A stretch of 64,000 nucleotides of DNA from Akanthomyces muscarius (taxonomy: Eukaryota; Ascomycota; Sordariomycetes; Hypocreales; Cordycipitaceae), in NCBI RefSeq assembly GCF_028009165.1, contig NW_026611618.1, positions 62,001 through 126,000 of the forward strand, read 5' to 3'. Position 1 is the first letter of the stretch; each line of letters opens with the position of its first letter. The position numbers and the translations under genes were made by a program. Positions 55,160 to 64,000 of the stretch are shown here, one piece after another. The notes under the pieces were generated by a model, which ran no database searches, was not told the DNA's origin, and was given only the letters and a program-made list of their open reading frames with translations.

Positions 55160-56939
55160 ATGCATCACTCAGACCTGAGCATTGACGAGGGCCCGTCATT
55201 TTGGGCACCTGGTACCATCATATTAGAGGAAGGTGTGTGTTTGCTATATCTCCTCGTATTATTTTTCCCTCCCAAAAGTCAAATACTGATTGTCCTCAAC
55301 GGCAAAGCTGGCCAGTCTACCTCAGCACCAAAGCTACATCCCCTACCGACCGCAGACCCAGACGATCCTTTAAATTGGTCGGCTCGAAGAAAAACCGTCC
55401 ACTTTATCCTCGTGAATTTCTACGTGTTTCTTACTTTCGTTGAATTAGATCTCGGTGGCGCCGCGTGGCAAGCCTATCAACAAGAGCTCAACTTCTCAGT
55501 CGCCTTTTTGAATGAAACCGTGGCCTACAACTATCTCGGTCTAGCTTGCGGCTGCATCTTCCTGATCCCCTTTGTTTACAAATATGGCAGGCGGCCTGTC
55601 TACATCTTCAGTTCCGTCGTACAACTGGGCTCTTGCATTCTCCTCGCGCTGACACGAAACGAGGGCGACATGATCGCAGGCAATCTCCTATCGGGCTTTG
55701 GCGGCGCAATCAGCGAAATTATTGCGCAAATTACCATCGCCGACGTGTTCTTCGTGCACCAGCATGCTGCAATGAACGGATGGTTCCTGTTTGCCCAGAG
55801 CACTGGCGGGACGCTTGGACCTGTGGCTTCTGGGTACGTCGTCGATGGTCAAGGCTGGAGATGGATGTGGTGGTGGTGCGTTATCTTGTTTGCAATCAAC
55901 CTCGTTCTAGTCATCTTCTTTTTCGAAGAATCGAAGTACTCTGTCGCCACTCCCTATCACGTAGCCACCGGGTCATCTGAACAAATGACGACGCATCTCG
56001 CAGAATTCGGGAGCGATACCGAAAATTGCCACCACAACGAGACACCTCGCCAAAAGTCCTATCTTCAGCGACTTACCCTGGTCACCAAAACGGATGGCGC
56101 AATGTGGAAAGACTTCTATCGGCCTTTGGTTCCGTTGTTCAAGTTTGCCGCAATAGCATACGCCGCGGTCACGTTCGGGACTCTCTCCATCGCACTTGCA
56201 GTCACCACATCCATCATGTCCGTTTATTTGTTCGAGCCGCCCTACAACTTCTCTGCGTCCTCCGTTGGCCTGATGAATCTTGCTCTCTTTGTGACTTCGA
56301 TTCCGGCGCTGGCGTTTGGCGGCTATGGTAACGACTTTCTGATTCTCTGGCTCTCAAGACGTAACCGAGGTATCTATGAGCCCGAGATGCGTCTGTGGTT
56401 AGCATTGCCCATGGCGATTGTTTGCCCAGCGGGTATCTTAATGGCCGGGCTAACCATAAGCTATGTGAGTGAACCGGTTTGCTTGGCAATGTGAACGTGA
56501 AGCTGACTATCTATGTGCGTTGCTAGGGTGGTCCTTGGCCATTAATCGCGGTCGGACTAGGGTTGTTCGGCTTCGGCCTAAACGTGATCAACGATGCAGC
56601 TTTATCTTACGCCATGGACAGTTATCATGAGGTAGGCCAATATTCTAGGACGTTCTCTTTCATCATCTTTCTAACTGGTCTGCGTTGTAGATTCTCGGCT
56701 CCGCCATGGTTGGAGTTGTGTTCGTACGTAACGCTGCTTCAATTGGCATTCTGTTCGGTCTCACGCCATGGATCGAGAAAATAGGCGCTCGCAACGTCAA
56801 CATTGTGATTGTTTGTTTTTGTTTCTTAGTTCTTCTCCTGCCAGTGGTGCTTCTGCTCTGGGGCAAGAAAGCCAGGGTGGCTGCCGCCCAAGTCTACAAG
56901 AAACTAGCCGAGCGGCAGGTGTCATCGCGCAGAGCATAA
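55160..56939 (+). CDS. MFS transporter, DHA1-type drug/metabolite exporter family
   Basis: Four exons, 55160-55232, 55308-56464, 56527-56631 and 56691-56939, give 527 residues. Introns 2 and 3 (62 and 59 bp; GTGAGT...GCTAG, GTAGGC...TTGTAG) are clear. Intron 1 (75 bp, GTGTGT...GGCAAAG) is inferred because it joins 'APGTIILEE' to AGQSTSAPKLHPLP and removes an atypical hydrophobic insert; reading through it also stays open. The cytosolic N-terminus has the family's PDDPLNWS signature before TM1, and the loop 2-3 motif reads YGRRPVY. There are twelve predicted TM helices with a long central loop (about 235-300). Expected at the plasma membrane, exporting drugs or metabolites by proton antiport; substrate unknown. 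It converges with the FAD oxidoreductase gene. Confidence 0.9.
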
Positions 56940-57190
56940 TCGCTATATGGCAAGAAGTTTACGCTTTCGCGAGTATGCTCGGGCAACGGAGAGACTGACT
57001 TTACTGAGACTGACGAGACAAGTTCACATCTGGTAGGACGGCCAATAAAACCGCGGTTCGGAGAAGCTAGGTCTTATTACTAAAATGAAACAAGTGCTCT
57101 CAAGTACCCACGCTGCCAGTATGGTGTAGCTGCCGGAATGCAGACGTTGCTGTTTCGGGAGAAGTCTCAGTCTTGCAAAAAAAAAGTCTA

Positions 57191-58957
57191 CTAGCTAAGT
57201 ATTTGGTGATCCTGATTCAGTTTCGCACTCAATCTTTTGCGGTCAACATCCTGCACGGCGACGCACTGCTCCAGCGCATGCACAGCGGCGGTCGCTCCGC
57301 TTTGCGCCATGATCATGTAAGTCGGCTCCATCCTCAGACTCGCGAAGGCAACATGTGTGCTGCCCATGGTAATTGGGTTGACAAAATTGCTTATTCCACC
57401 CTTCTCTGGAACAAGGCTGTTATACCAGATAGGAAAGGGTTTGGCAATCGGCGTGTGAACGAGTCCTTCATTGTAGACTTGGTTGTCAATGACCAGTCGC
57501 TCCATCTCATGCACGTCGAGCGTGTAAGAGCCAAGGCCGACGATGGTGTCATCCAACTTCTTGGGACTCTGAACATCGCTTTGCTTCATGATGTACGCAG
57601 CCTTCATGCGCCTTCCTTCGCGGACGTACAGCTCATATGGCCAGTTGTTGTTACTCACCCATTCGTCCTTGGCATATCCAAACCGCCCCACGGAATCACG
57701 GATCGACTTTGGCACCCGGGGGTGGTTTGCCAGCGTCCAAAAGAAGCCCTGGGTGTAGACCTTGTGCTTGTGCACTATTGCAGTGCGTTCTGCGTCAGAT
57801 ACGTCTAGATACGTGGTACCCTGTTCGTGGTTGTAGTTCCCGCCCATTAAGTCTGTGCTCACGGCGTCTTTAGAGTTTGAGTCCGTCTTGAGATTGGGCA
57901 TCAGTTGCTGCGTGAAAAAGTCCGTATGAGTACTAGCTTCGATAAAGCGAAGAAGCAGCTCGTGGTCTTTTTCATCGTATCCTTCCGGTTTGAAGAATCG
58001 GACTTGGTTGTCTTTCTGCTGCGTGAGGCTGAGACGATAATTGAACGGTTGTAGACGACCGACATCTGAGGCACCATTCTTCTTGTGGCTGGCCGGTATG
58101 ACACGCTCAATTCCCCGCAGTAGTCCGCTGTTTGGGTCACCTTTTTTGACGTACGGATCCAACTTCCAGTATGACGACTTTTCTTGAATTTGGATGCCAG
58201 CGAGCGACTCTCCGAAGTCACTCTGACCTTCACTTCCAATTCGGAAGGGGATCCCTGCAGCAGCCATCAAGTCGCCTTCGTAGCTAGCATCGATGAAAAT
58301 TGACCCTGTCCATGTTTTTCCGGATTTTGTTGAAAAGGAGGCGATCTGGTTGTTCTTTAGAGTGACGCTACCCTTGGAACGATTTATGGGGTCGTCGCGA
58401 TGAATCTCGATTTTCCCAGCCTTCATCCAGTCCTCCAGAATTCTCTCCGCAACATGCGGCTCGAATGTCCATTGCACCTTGCCCTGTTCGTCAATTGCCG
58501 GGCCGGGCTGAGCCGTGATTTTGCGATCTTTGTAGTGCTGTCTTGTCTCTCTGTTCCAAGCGCTGTTGGACTGGTAGTAGGAATAAATCTTTCCATAAAA
58601 TTCCCTTGCAATGCCTCCGATGGATTTGCCATGCTTCGAGTCAGTCCAGCCGAGACCAGAGGTAGTCATTCCACCCAAGTGGCTCTCTGGGCAAACGAGC
58701 GCAAAAGTTCGGTTCATACGATGCACTTGAATGCCCGCAACGATACCAGCAGTGGTACAACCGTAAATGACGACATCGTACTGGGCCTTTGGATAGCGTC
58801 CGCAGTTGGCTCGGATGCTTTCGCTTTCAGTGCTTTCGGCGGAAACGGGCTGGAAAATGCACACCAAAGCAAAAATCACAAAGAGCAGCGAAAACAGCTT
58901 GTTGAAGTCCCTCCTGTTACCGCTTGGGACGGCTTGTGGTGCTCCACCTTGGACCAT
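57191..58957 (-). CDS. secreted or membrane-anchored FAD-dependent oxidoreductase (FAD_oxidored family)
   Basis: Single exon, 588 residues from the ATG at 58957; the open frame extends ten codons further but without ATG. A hydrophobic segment at about residues 20-40 (LFSLLFVIFALVCIF, then QPVSA) acts as signal peptide or anchor. The FAD-binding fold follows: YDVVIYGCTTAGIVAG (about 60-75), then 'LVCPESHLGGMTTSGLGWTD' and the GSIFIDASYEGDLMA block that contacts FAD. This arrangement belongs to the FAD_oxidored group, whose members include many uncharacterised secreted proteins in fungi and bacteria, some near polysaccharide-degrading genes. Substrate unknown. The gene is divergent from the epoxide hydrolase gene across 942 bp. 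Confidence 0.88.
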   Translation of the reverse strand: MVQGGAPQAVPSGNRRDFNKLFSLLFVIFALVCIFQPVSAESTESESIRANCGRYPKAQYDVVIYGCTTAGIVAGIQVHRMNRTFALVCPESHLGGMTTSGLGWTDSKHGKSIGGIAREFYGKIYSYYQSNSAWNRETRQHYKDRKITAQPGPAIDEQGKVQWTFEPHVAERILEDWMKAGKIEIHRDDPINRSKGSVTLKNNQIASFSTKSGKTWTGSIFIDASYEGDLMAAAGIPFRIGSEGQSDFGESLAGIQIQEKSSYWKLDPYVKKGDPNSGLLRGIERVIPASHKKNGASDVGRLQPFNYRLSLTQQKDNQVRFFKPEGYDEKDHELLLRFIEASTHTDFFTQQLMPNLKTDSNSKDAVSTDLMGGNYNHEQGTTYLDVSDAERTAIVHKHKVYTQGFFWTLANHPRVPKSIRDSVGRFGYAKDEWVSNNNWPYELYVREGRRMKAAYIMKQSDVQSPKKLDDTIVGLGSYTLDVHEMERLVIDNQVYNEGLVHTPIAKPFPIWYNSLVPEKGGISNFVNPITMGSTHVAFASLRMEPTYMIMAQSGATAAVHALEQCVAVQDVDRKRLSAKLNQDHQILS

Positions 58958-59899
58958 CGTTCCGATTCGTAAGTGATCTGAAAGCACGCTGTCACAGATT
59001 TGTAAGAGATGGGAAATGGTGATCTTGCAAAGACATTACTACAAGAAACATGCTCCGTTCGATGCTTTTATAGCTGAAATTTCGAAAAGTGGACGATCTT
59101 CTGACAAGAAAGTCGCCGGGTAAAGTATGTCTCCATGAAGCACTCGCCGATTTTAGAGTGGATGTTGCTTACTCTGGAATCTTAGACGCTGGCAACGGCC
59201 CCCTAGATCAGGACATCCGGGGACATCAACTGTTCGGCCCTTCCATTTCTAGTCAATCGGCAACATAAGTCCCAGGTTGCGCTAATACGCAGCGCTATGC
59301 GGATAAGTTTCGTGAAAATAGGCTCAATTTCCATCTCGTACGAGTTGGGATAGGATTGAAACGCGCTGCAGGCTAACTAAGTTAGCTAACGTTAGTAATA
59401 GAGTCACAGTGTTGGCAATGAACTAGCTGCAAGGTCCCCAACAGAGAGCGGAATCTTCAATGTAGCCAGCTAATCACAGCAGCCGACAATGCCGTCCAGG
59501 TTCCAGCTTTGTCCTTCTGCCCTCGCTTCATCCCATCACCCTCATCAAGCATCCATGAATTGAGCAAAGAGGCATACGCACCGTTTTGCGCATTTTGCTT
59601 GCAAGCTGGACACCAAAAAAAGCAGCCATTATTTGTACCACTCCTCAGGACTTGTTTACCCGAGGCGCCGAGGTGACAGACGGAGCGGGAAAAACGCAAC
59701 ACGCCGGTCGCTCGGCGCACATTCATAAAGCCCGGCTTTTCGCGCGCATACACCCAGGCATCAGCTCAATCAATAGACTCCTGTGCACCTGCAGATCGAT
59801 GAAACTTTGTGTGCCCAGTCAATAATATTGTTGGAATTGTGTCAATTATCTCAGCTGATTGAACAGTCAATTCGAATCCCTACCAGCCCAATCGCTGTA
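58958..59899. other. divergent promoter region, oxidoreductase and epoxide hydrolase
   Basis: 942 bp between two start codons. It holds the TATA box above on one side. A 98-codon minus-strand frame (59,457-59,753) has no family features. The epoxide hydrolase frame stays open upstream of its ATG for 39 codons without another ATG. Confidence 0.5.
59065..59072 (-). promoter_or_regulatory. TATA box of the FAD oxidoreductase gene
   Basis: CTATAAAAGC on the minus strand, about 108-115 bp upstream of the ATG at 58957. Confidence 0.55.
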
Positions 59900-61238
59900 A
59901 TGGTGCGCAGCGACGTCCGACCTTTTAAAATCGCAATTTCGGAGCGGAACTTGGAGACATTGCACAAGAAACTTGCCCTCGCAACTTTTCCCGAGGAGGT
60001 TGATTTTTCAGATATTGACAAATATGGCGCATCTCGATCCGAGATCAAGCGACTCGCCGAGTACTGGGAGAATGGCTTCGATTGGCGGGCACAAGAGGCA
60101 GAGCTGAACAAGTTGCCTCAGTTTACCACAACCGTGACTGTCGATGGTTTCGGGGACCTCGATATTCATTTCATACATCAGCGCGCTAGTCGAGAAGACA
60201 GCATCCCTCTTCTATTTTCCCATGGCTGTTTGTCTCACTATCGTGGATATACCATTTTCCAGACTAACTTTTACGTGCAGGGCCTGGAAGCTTTCTGGAA
60301 GTTGTTAAAATACTGCCGCGTTTGACAAATCCCAAAGACGGACCATCTTTTCACGTTGTCGCTCCCTCTTTGCCTAATTATGGCTTCTCAGACAAGGTCA
60401 CTGGCGAAGGGTTTAGTGTGTCTCAGTATGCTCAGGCGATACACAAGGTCATGCTGAATCTCGGCTACAACAAATATGGCGAGTCGCCTTCTGCCAACAT
60501 CACGTCATTAATTCCAGCTAATTGAGGCGAGATACAGTTACCCAAGGCGGCGACTGGGGATTTTTTATCACCCGATCTGTTGCCGCACAGTTTCCCGATC
60601 ACTGCCTAGCGTCGCATGTCAATATGCAAATGATCCATCCTTCGGTCGCAACAGCAGGGTGGTTTGGTCTGTACAAGCTGCTGGGCTGGTTCACAAAACA
60701 GGAGACAGATGGTCTATCACGGCTAGGTTGGTATTTGAAAGAAGGATCAGGCTATTTCGCAGAACAGAGCACCAAGCCCCTGACGATGGGTTACTCCCTC
60801 GCTGACTCGCCCGTGGGGCTGTTGGCATGGATCTACGAAAAACTAAAGGATTGGACAGACGAATATCCGTGGACAGACGATGAGATTCTTACCTGGGTCT
60901 CCATTTATCAGTTTTCCAAGGCTGGCCCGGCAGCGAGCGCTCAGATTTACTACGAGGCGAGGCATGCCAAGAATGCCGATGCGAAAAAGTCGATGGCGTA
61001 CATACCTGTGCCGCTTGGTATCTCATCTTTCCCCCGCGATATTTCCCCGATACCCCTGTCGTTTTGTAAGACACTTGGTCCAGTCGTGTTCCAGAAACGT
61101 CACGAGGAAGGTGGCCATTTTGCTGCATATGAAAAACCTGAGCTTCTTGTGCATGATGTGCAGACCATGTTTGGGTGCGGAGGCGGTGCATATGATATCG
61201 CTGAGCGACTAAGAGCCACTGTTAAAAACAATTCTTAG
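59900..61238 (+). CDS. epoxide hydrolase, alpha/beta fold with EHN domain
   Basis: Three exons, 59900-60227, 60281-60478 and 60538-61238, give 408 residues. The N-terminal EHN domain covers about residues 1-105 (RPFKIAISERNLETLHKKL). Intron 1 (53 bp, GTTTGT donor, GACTAAC branch, GTGCAG) splits the Trp codon of the oxyanion motif and yields HGWPGSF. Intron 2 (59 bp) has a GC donor (TATG|GCGAGT), a GCTAAT branch and TACAG acceptor; splicing yields KYVTQGGDWG with nucleophile Asp 181, the exact family motif. The catalytic His lies in EEGGHFAAYEKPE near residue 369. Family members open epoxides to diols, either detoxifying or acting in secondary metabolism. Secretion signal absent, so probably cytosolic or microsomal. 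Confidence 0.9.
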
Positions 61239-61381
61239 TTGGTCTTGCGGGCTCCGCTATTCGAATTGAAATGGATCTATTGTCAATATGTGTTTGTACC
61301 TGCGCTATGTATTTTAAGACATGATTGTTGAACCCGTTAAACCCTGGTACCCTCCGGTATTGGTACTCGTGCGTCCCCGGC

Positions 61382-61921
61382 TTAAGCATCAACGCACTTG
61401 TCCGCGGCAAGATTAGCCTGGGCATCAGCAAGGACACCGTTTATCTTGTTCGCCTGGTCTTTGGCGACACTCTGGAGAACGGTTGGGACCTTGGAAACAA
61501 GGGTGTCGATGAGAGATTTGGCGGCGGTAGCAATCTTGTCGAGTTGTGTGCGGCTGGTGGCGCAACCCTTGGCCTGCTCAATGGTGGAAACGCGAGCCTT
61601 GAACTCATCATCGAGAGACTGTGCGTGCTGTTGAAGCTCCTTGACAGGGGACAGGAGGCCGAAAGCATCACCAGATTTGAGAATGTCGAGCGCCTTGATG
61701 GCGTTGGTGCCAGCGTTGATAGAGTCGACGAGCTTGTTGGACGAGTCGACGACCGGCTGGATGCTTCCGTCGAAGCCCTGGGCAGCACTGGTGAGAGCGT
61801 CAATGCCGCTTTGAACAGTGGCTAGAACCTGTTTCACGGTAGCCAGATCTCTCGGATCGATGGCAGTAGCATAAGCGCTGGCGGTAAAAAGGCAGAGAAC
61901 AGCGTTGGTGGAGAACTTCAT
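61382..61921 (-). CDS. hsbA: HsbA-type cell-wall mannoprotein (hydrophobic surface-binding)
   Basis: Single exon, 179 residues from the ATG at 61921 (MKFSTNAVLCLFTASAYA), a clear signal peptide. The mature part is helical and Ser/Ala/Leu/Lys-rich: RDLATVKQVLATVQSGIDAL, then 'DEFKARVSTIEQAKGCA' and a C-terminal AKDQANKINGVLADAQANL. Two cysteines are retained near residues 123 and 177. This is the HsbA/cell-wall mannoprotein 1 pattern. Known members bind hydrophobic surfaces and recruit lytic enzymes or mask the wall. A TATA box lies about 104 bp upstream. It converges with the epoxide hydrolase gene with only 143 bp between stops. Confidence 0.92.
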   Translation of the reverse strand: MKFSTNAVLCLFTASAYATAIDPRDLATVKQVLATVQSGIDALTSAAQGFDGSIQPVVDSSNKLVDSINAGTNAIKALDILKSGDAFGLLSPVKELQQHAQSLDDEFKARVSTIEQAKGCATSRTQLDKIATAAKSLIDTLVSKVPTVLQSVAKDQANKINGVLADAQANLAADKCVDA

Positions 61922-62836
61922 GCTGAAGAGTTGCAATGGTGAAAGTTTCGGTGTTGAGTCTGGCGGTTAACAGAAGTGATTGAATCTAATCATGCAACTT
62001 GTATCAAGACGGACTTATCATAACTATTTATACTTGAAAAACCTCGCCGAGAAAGAAAAAGTCTCTAAGGTGACATTCCGACATTCGAGACACAGGCTAC
62101 CAAGGTGTTTTACAAGCCATCCTGGTTGTCCGCTTTGACTGGAATGCCATCACAATGCCTAGCCAGTTTCCCAATAACCTACGGGTCCGTCGAAGCAATC
62201 TCGTCGTGTTGTTTTCTAGTTCTCTTTCTTCTTTGCCCTGCTTACTTTACGGCCTCATCAGGGTTGGACATTGATCAGCTCTTGTCTGTGTCGTCCCGTG
62301 ACAAATCCCATCGTGTCGCTTTCATGATGGCCTTCGTTTGCTATTCCATTATTCTGCTTTAAAAGAAGAAAATCGGGCTATTTTGGGATGCTTTCGACCA
62401 AGAACTTTCGCACAAGGCACAGCGCCGGACTCTCGGAACTCTACCAGGAAAGTTGGGCAGGCGCGGGGTCAACGAGCTCTGGGGCGGAGGAAATCTGGGG
62501 CAGCGCCGCCGGTCAATGCAGGGAAATCTTGGGGCGCCAGAGAACAGACTTTGACACTGAGAGCTAGGATGTAGCATCATTGTGCCACGGGCGGAGAAAA
62601 CTAAGTCAATGAGGCATTATTTTCTTCTATCCCAGTTTTCCTGAGACAATTTCCCACTGTTGGCGGTGTGTCTTCCTTTGCGATGCGTGGTGACCGAGGA
62701 GGTGTAAGACAAGAGACACGCCCTGTAGACAAAGGAGAATGCAATATTTCGTACCTTCGAGGCTTTATTACTACACACGGGCCGAATAACCCTTGTCCTT
62801 TTGATATATTTTATGATACACTGAAGCTTCTTGCTT
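61922..62836. other. intergenic between HsbA-type gene and acyl-CoA dehydrogenase
   Basis: HsbA promoter plus acyl-CoA dehydrogenase 3' flank. Frames at 62,105-62,362 and 62,338-62,580 have no family features. Confidence 0.55.
62025..62032 (-). promoter_or_regulatory. TATA box of the HsbA-type gene
   Basis: GTATAAATAG on the minus strand, about 104-111 bp upstream of the ATG at 61921. Confidence 0.6.
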
Positions 62837-64000
62837 TTACAGTTTTAGCTTGGCCTTTGCCATCATGAGCTCCTGTCGCATGGCCAAATCGGCCATGATT
62901 TCTTCGCTTCCGCCGCCAACCACCTGCGATACAAAGTTAGTCAATGTTCTCTGGTGCATTGTGTCTTTACATGTCGGAACTTACCAGCATGCGCAAGTCG
63001 CGACTGATTTGCTCCACGGTGGCCCCTGGCCCGCTGCGCTGATATCCAGCACCGCCAAAAATCTGCTGAGCTTCGCGGGCGGCGAGCTCCACCATCTGGC
63101 CTCCCTGGACTTTGAGGAGGGCAAGTCGACCAGCGACATCCGGGCTCTGCCATCCCTCGGGGGAGGTTCCAATATGGTATGCCAGCTGCTCCATCCATGC
63201 CCAATGCGCCTCAACTCGATGCGCCACCTCGGTGAGCTTTCTCCTGATGACTTGGTACTGCATCAGCGGCTTTCCAAAAGTTTCTCGCTGCATGGCGTAC
63301 TGGAATGCCAGGGCCAAGCATGTGCGGCTCTTGCGATTGCACTGGACGGCGAGAAGGAAACGCTCCCGATTGAAATTGCGCATGATGATGGAGAAGCCTT
63401 GATTTTCCTCGCCAATCAGATTTTCAACAGGTACCTTGACATTGTCGAGATCCACAAACGATGCGCCTCCTGCATTTTGCCCGCTGTTCTGTATCTTGTC
63501 GACAGTGATACCGGGCGCATCCATCGGTATCACGATGACAGATATGCCGCGCGCGCCTTCGCCGCCGGTCCTCACTGCCGTCGTCATGTGGCTGGCCCAA
63601 GGCGAGCCAGTAATCCACTTCTTGACACCATTGACAATGTAGAATTTGCCATCAGCAGTCTTTTCAGCGGTGGTCCTCAATTGCGCAACATCGGAGCCTC
63701 CTGTCGGCTCTGTGATGCCGAGACAGAAACTTGTTTCCTTGGTAAATAGCCCTGGCAGCCACTTGGACTTTTGCTCCTCGGTACCAAAATGAATGATCGG
63801 TGGCGCGCCGATGGAAGACGCTCCTCCCAATGCAATGCCAACACCGCCTTCGATCCTCGAGGTTTCGTCTGCAATGATGAGCATGTGAAATGCATCGAGT
63901 TGGCCCGGAGGCAATCCAGACAGGCTAGGCACGCTCGCTGGACGATACTGAACTGGTATGTCATCCAGGCCAATGCCCGATTTCAGCCAAGCTTTAGAAG
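62837..64000 (-). CDS. acyl-CoA dehydrogenase family protein (5' end outside window)
   Basis: Two exons are visible: one running from the window edge to 62985, and a last exon 62923-62837; 367 residues in all. The 61-bp intron (GTAAGT, GACTAAC branch, TCGCAG) joins 'ISRDLRML' to VVGGGSEEIMADLAMRQEL, restoring the family's C-terminus; unspliced, the frame stops five codons later. Family motifs: ADETSRIEGGVGIALGG, the substrate-binding signature GITEPTGGSDVAQL, KKWITGSPWASH and AREAQQIFGGAGYQR. The enzyme transfers electrons from acyl-CoA thioesters to FAD and then to an electron-transfer flavoprotein, in mitochondria or peroxisomes. The N-terminal domain and any targeting signal are beyond the edge, so chain-length class is not assigned. 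Confidence 0.92.

Noticed and set aside
1..64000. tRNA, 5S rRNA or CRISPR features
   Set aside because: I scanned for tRNA B-box-like strings and repeated spacers and found nothing I could fold or defend; CRISPR is not expected in a fungal nucleus. A tRNAscan run would settle the tRNA question.

Overview
The window is nuclear DNA of a filamentous ascomycete. Introns are short (about 50-140 bp) with GT...AG ends and CTAAC-like branch points, the gene set is typical of Pezizomycotina, and one inserted element is AT-converted in the manner of repeat-induced point mutation (RIP). The mix (HsbA, S10 carboxypeptidase, acid trehalase, DHA1-type MFS, fungal epoxide hydrolase, Zn2Cys6 factors) and the dispersed TACCTAGGTA-type motif suggest a sordariomycete, probably hypocrealean. 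That placement is inference; genus and species cannot be read from the sequence. No rRNA, tRNA or CRISPR was recognised.

Layout. 1-23 kb is a conserved block of minus-strand housekeeping and regulatory genes: a DNF3-type P4-ATPase cut by the window edge, a homeodomain transcription factor with a gene-free upstream region of about 7 kb, an adaptin-binding p34/Irc6-like protein, an uncharacterised one-TM protein, and a full-length MRP-type ABC transporter. 23-44 kb is accessory: a degenerate repeat, a decayed aspartic protease, two divergently transcribed and apparently paralogous Zn2Cys6 factors, an EBP-fold (sterol isomerase-like) membrane protein, a RIP-destroyed TIR transposon carrying a younger solo LTR, a MITE, a membrane-anchored alpha/beta hydrolase and a small secreted repeat protein. 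44-64 kb holds secretory, nutritional and detoxification genes: S10 carboxypeptidase, GH65 acid trehalase, arrestin-like adaptor with a PPDY motif, MFS transporter, secreted or anchored FAD oxidoreductase, epoxide hydrolase, HsbA-type wall protein and an acyl-CoA dehydrogenase cut by the right edge.

How the genes fit together. There is no single pathway. Flippase, p34, ABC transporter and arrestin all serve membrane traffic or transport. The carboxypeptidase, trehalase, HsbA and small repeat protein are secreted. The two zinc-cluster factors beside the EBP-like gene are the most cluster-like group, but no backbone synthase is present, so a biosynthetic role is only a hypothesis.

All gene models were built by hand from reading-frame continuity, splice consensus and family motifs. 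Exon phases were checked to sum to whole codons for every multi-exon model.
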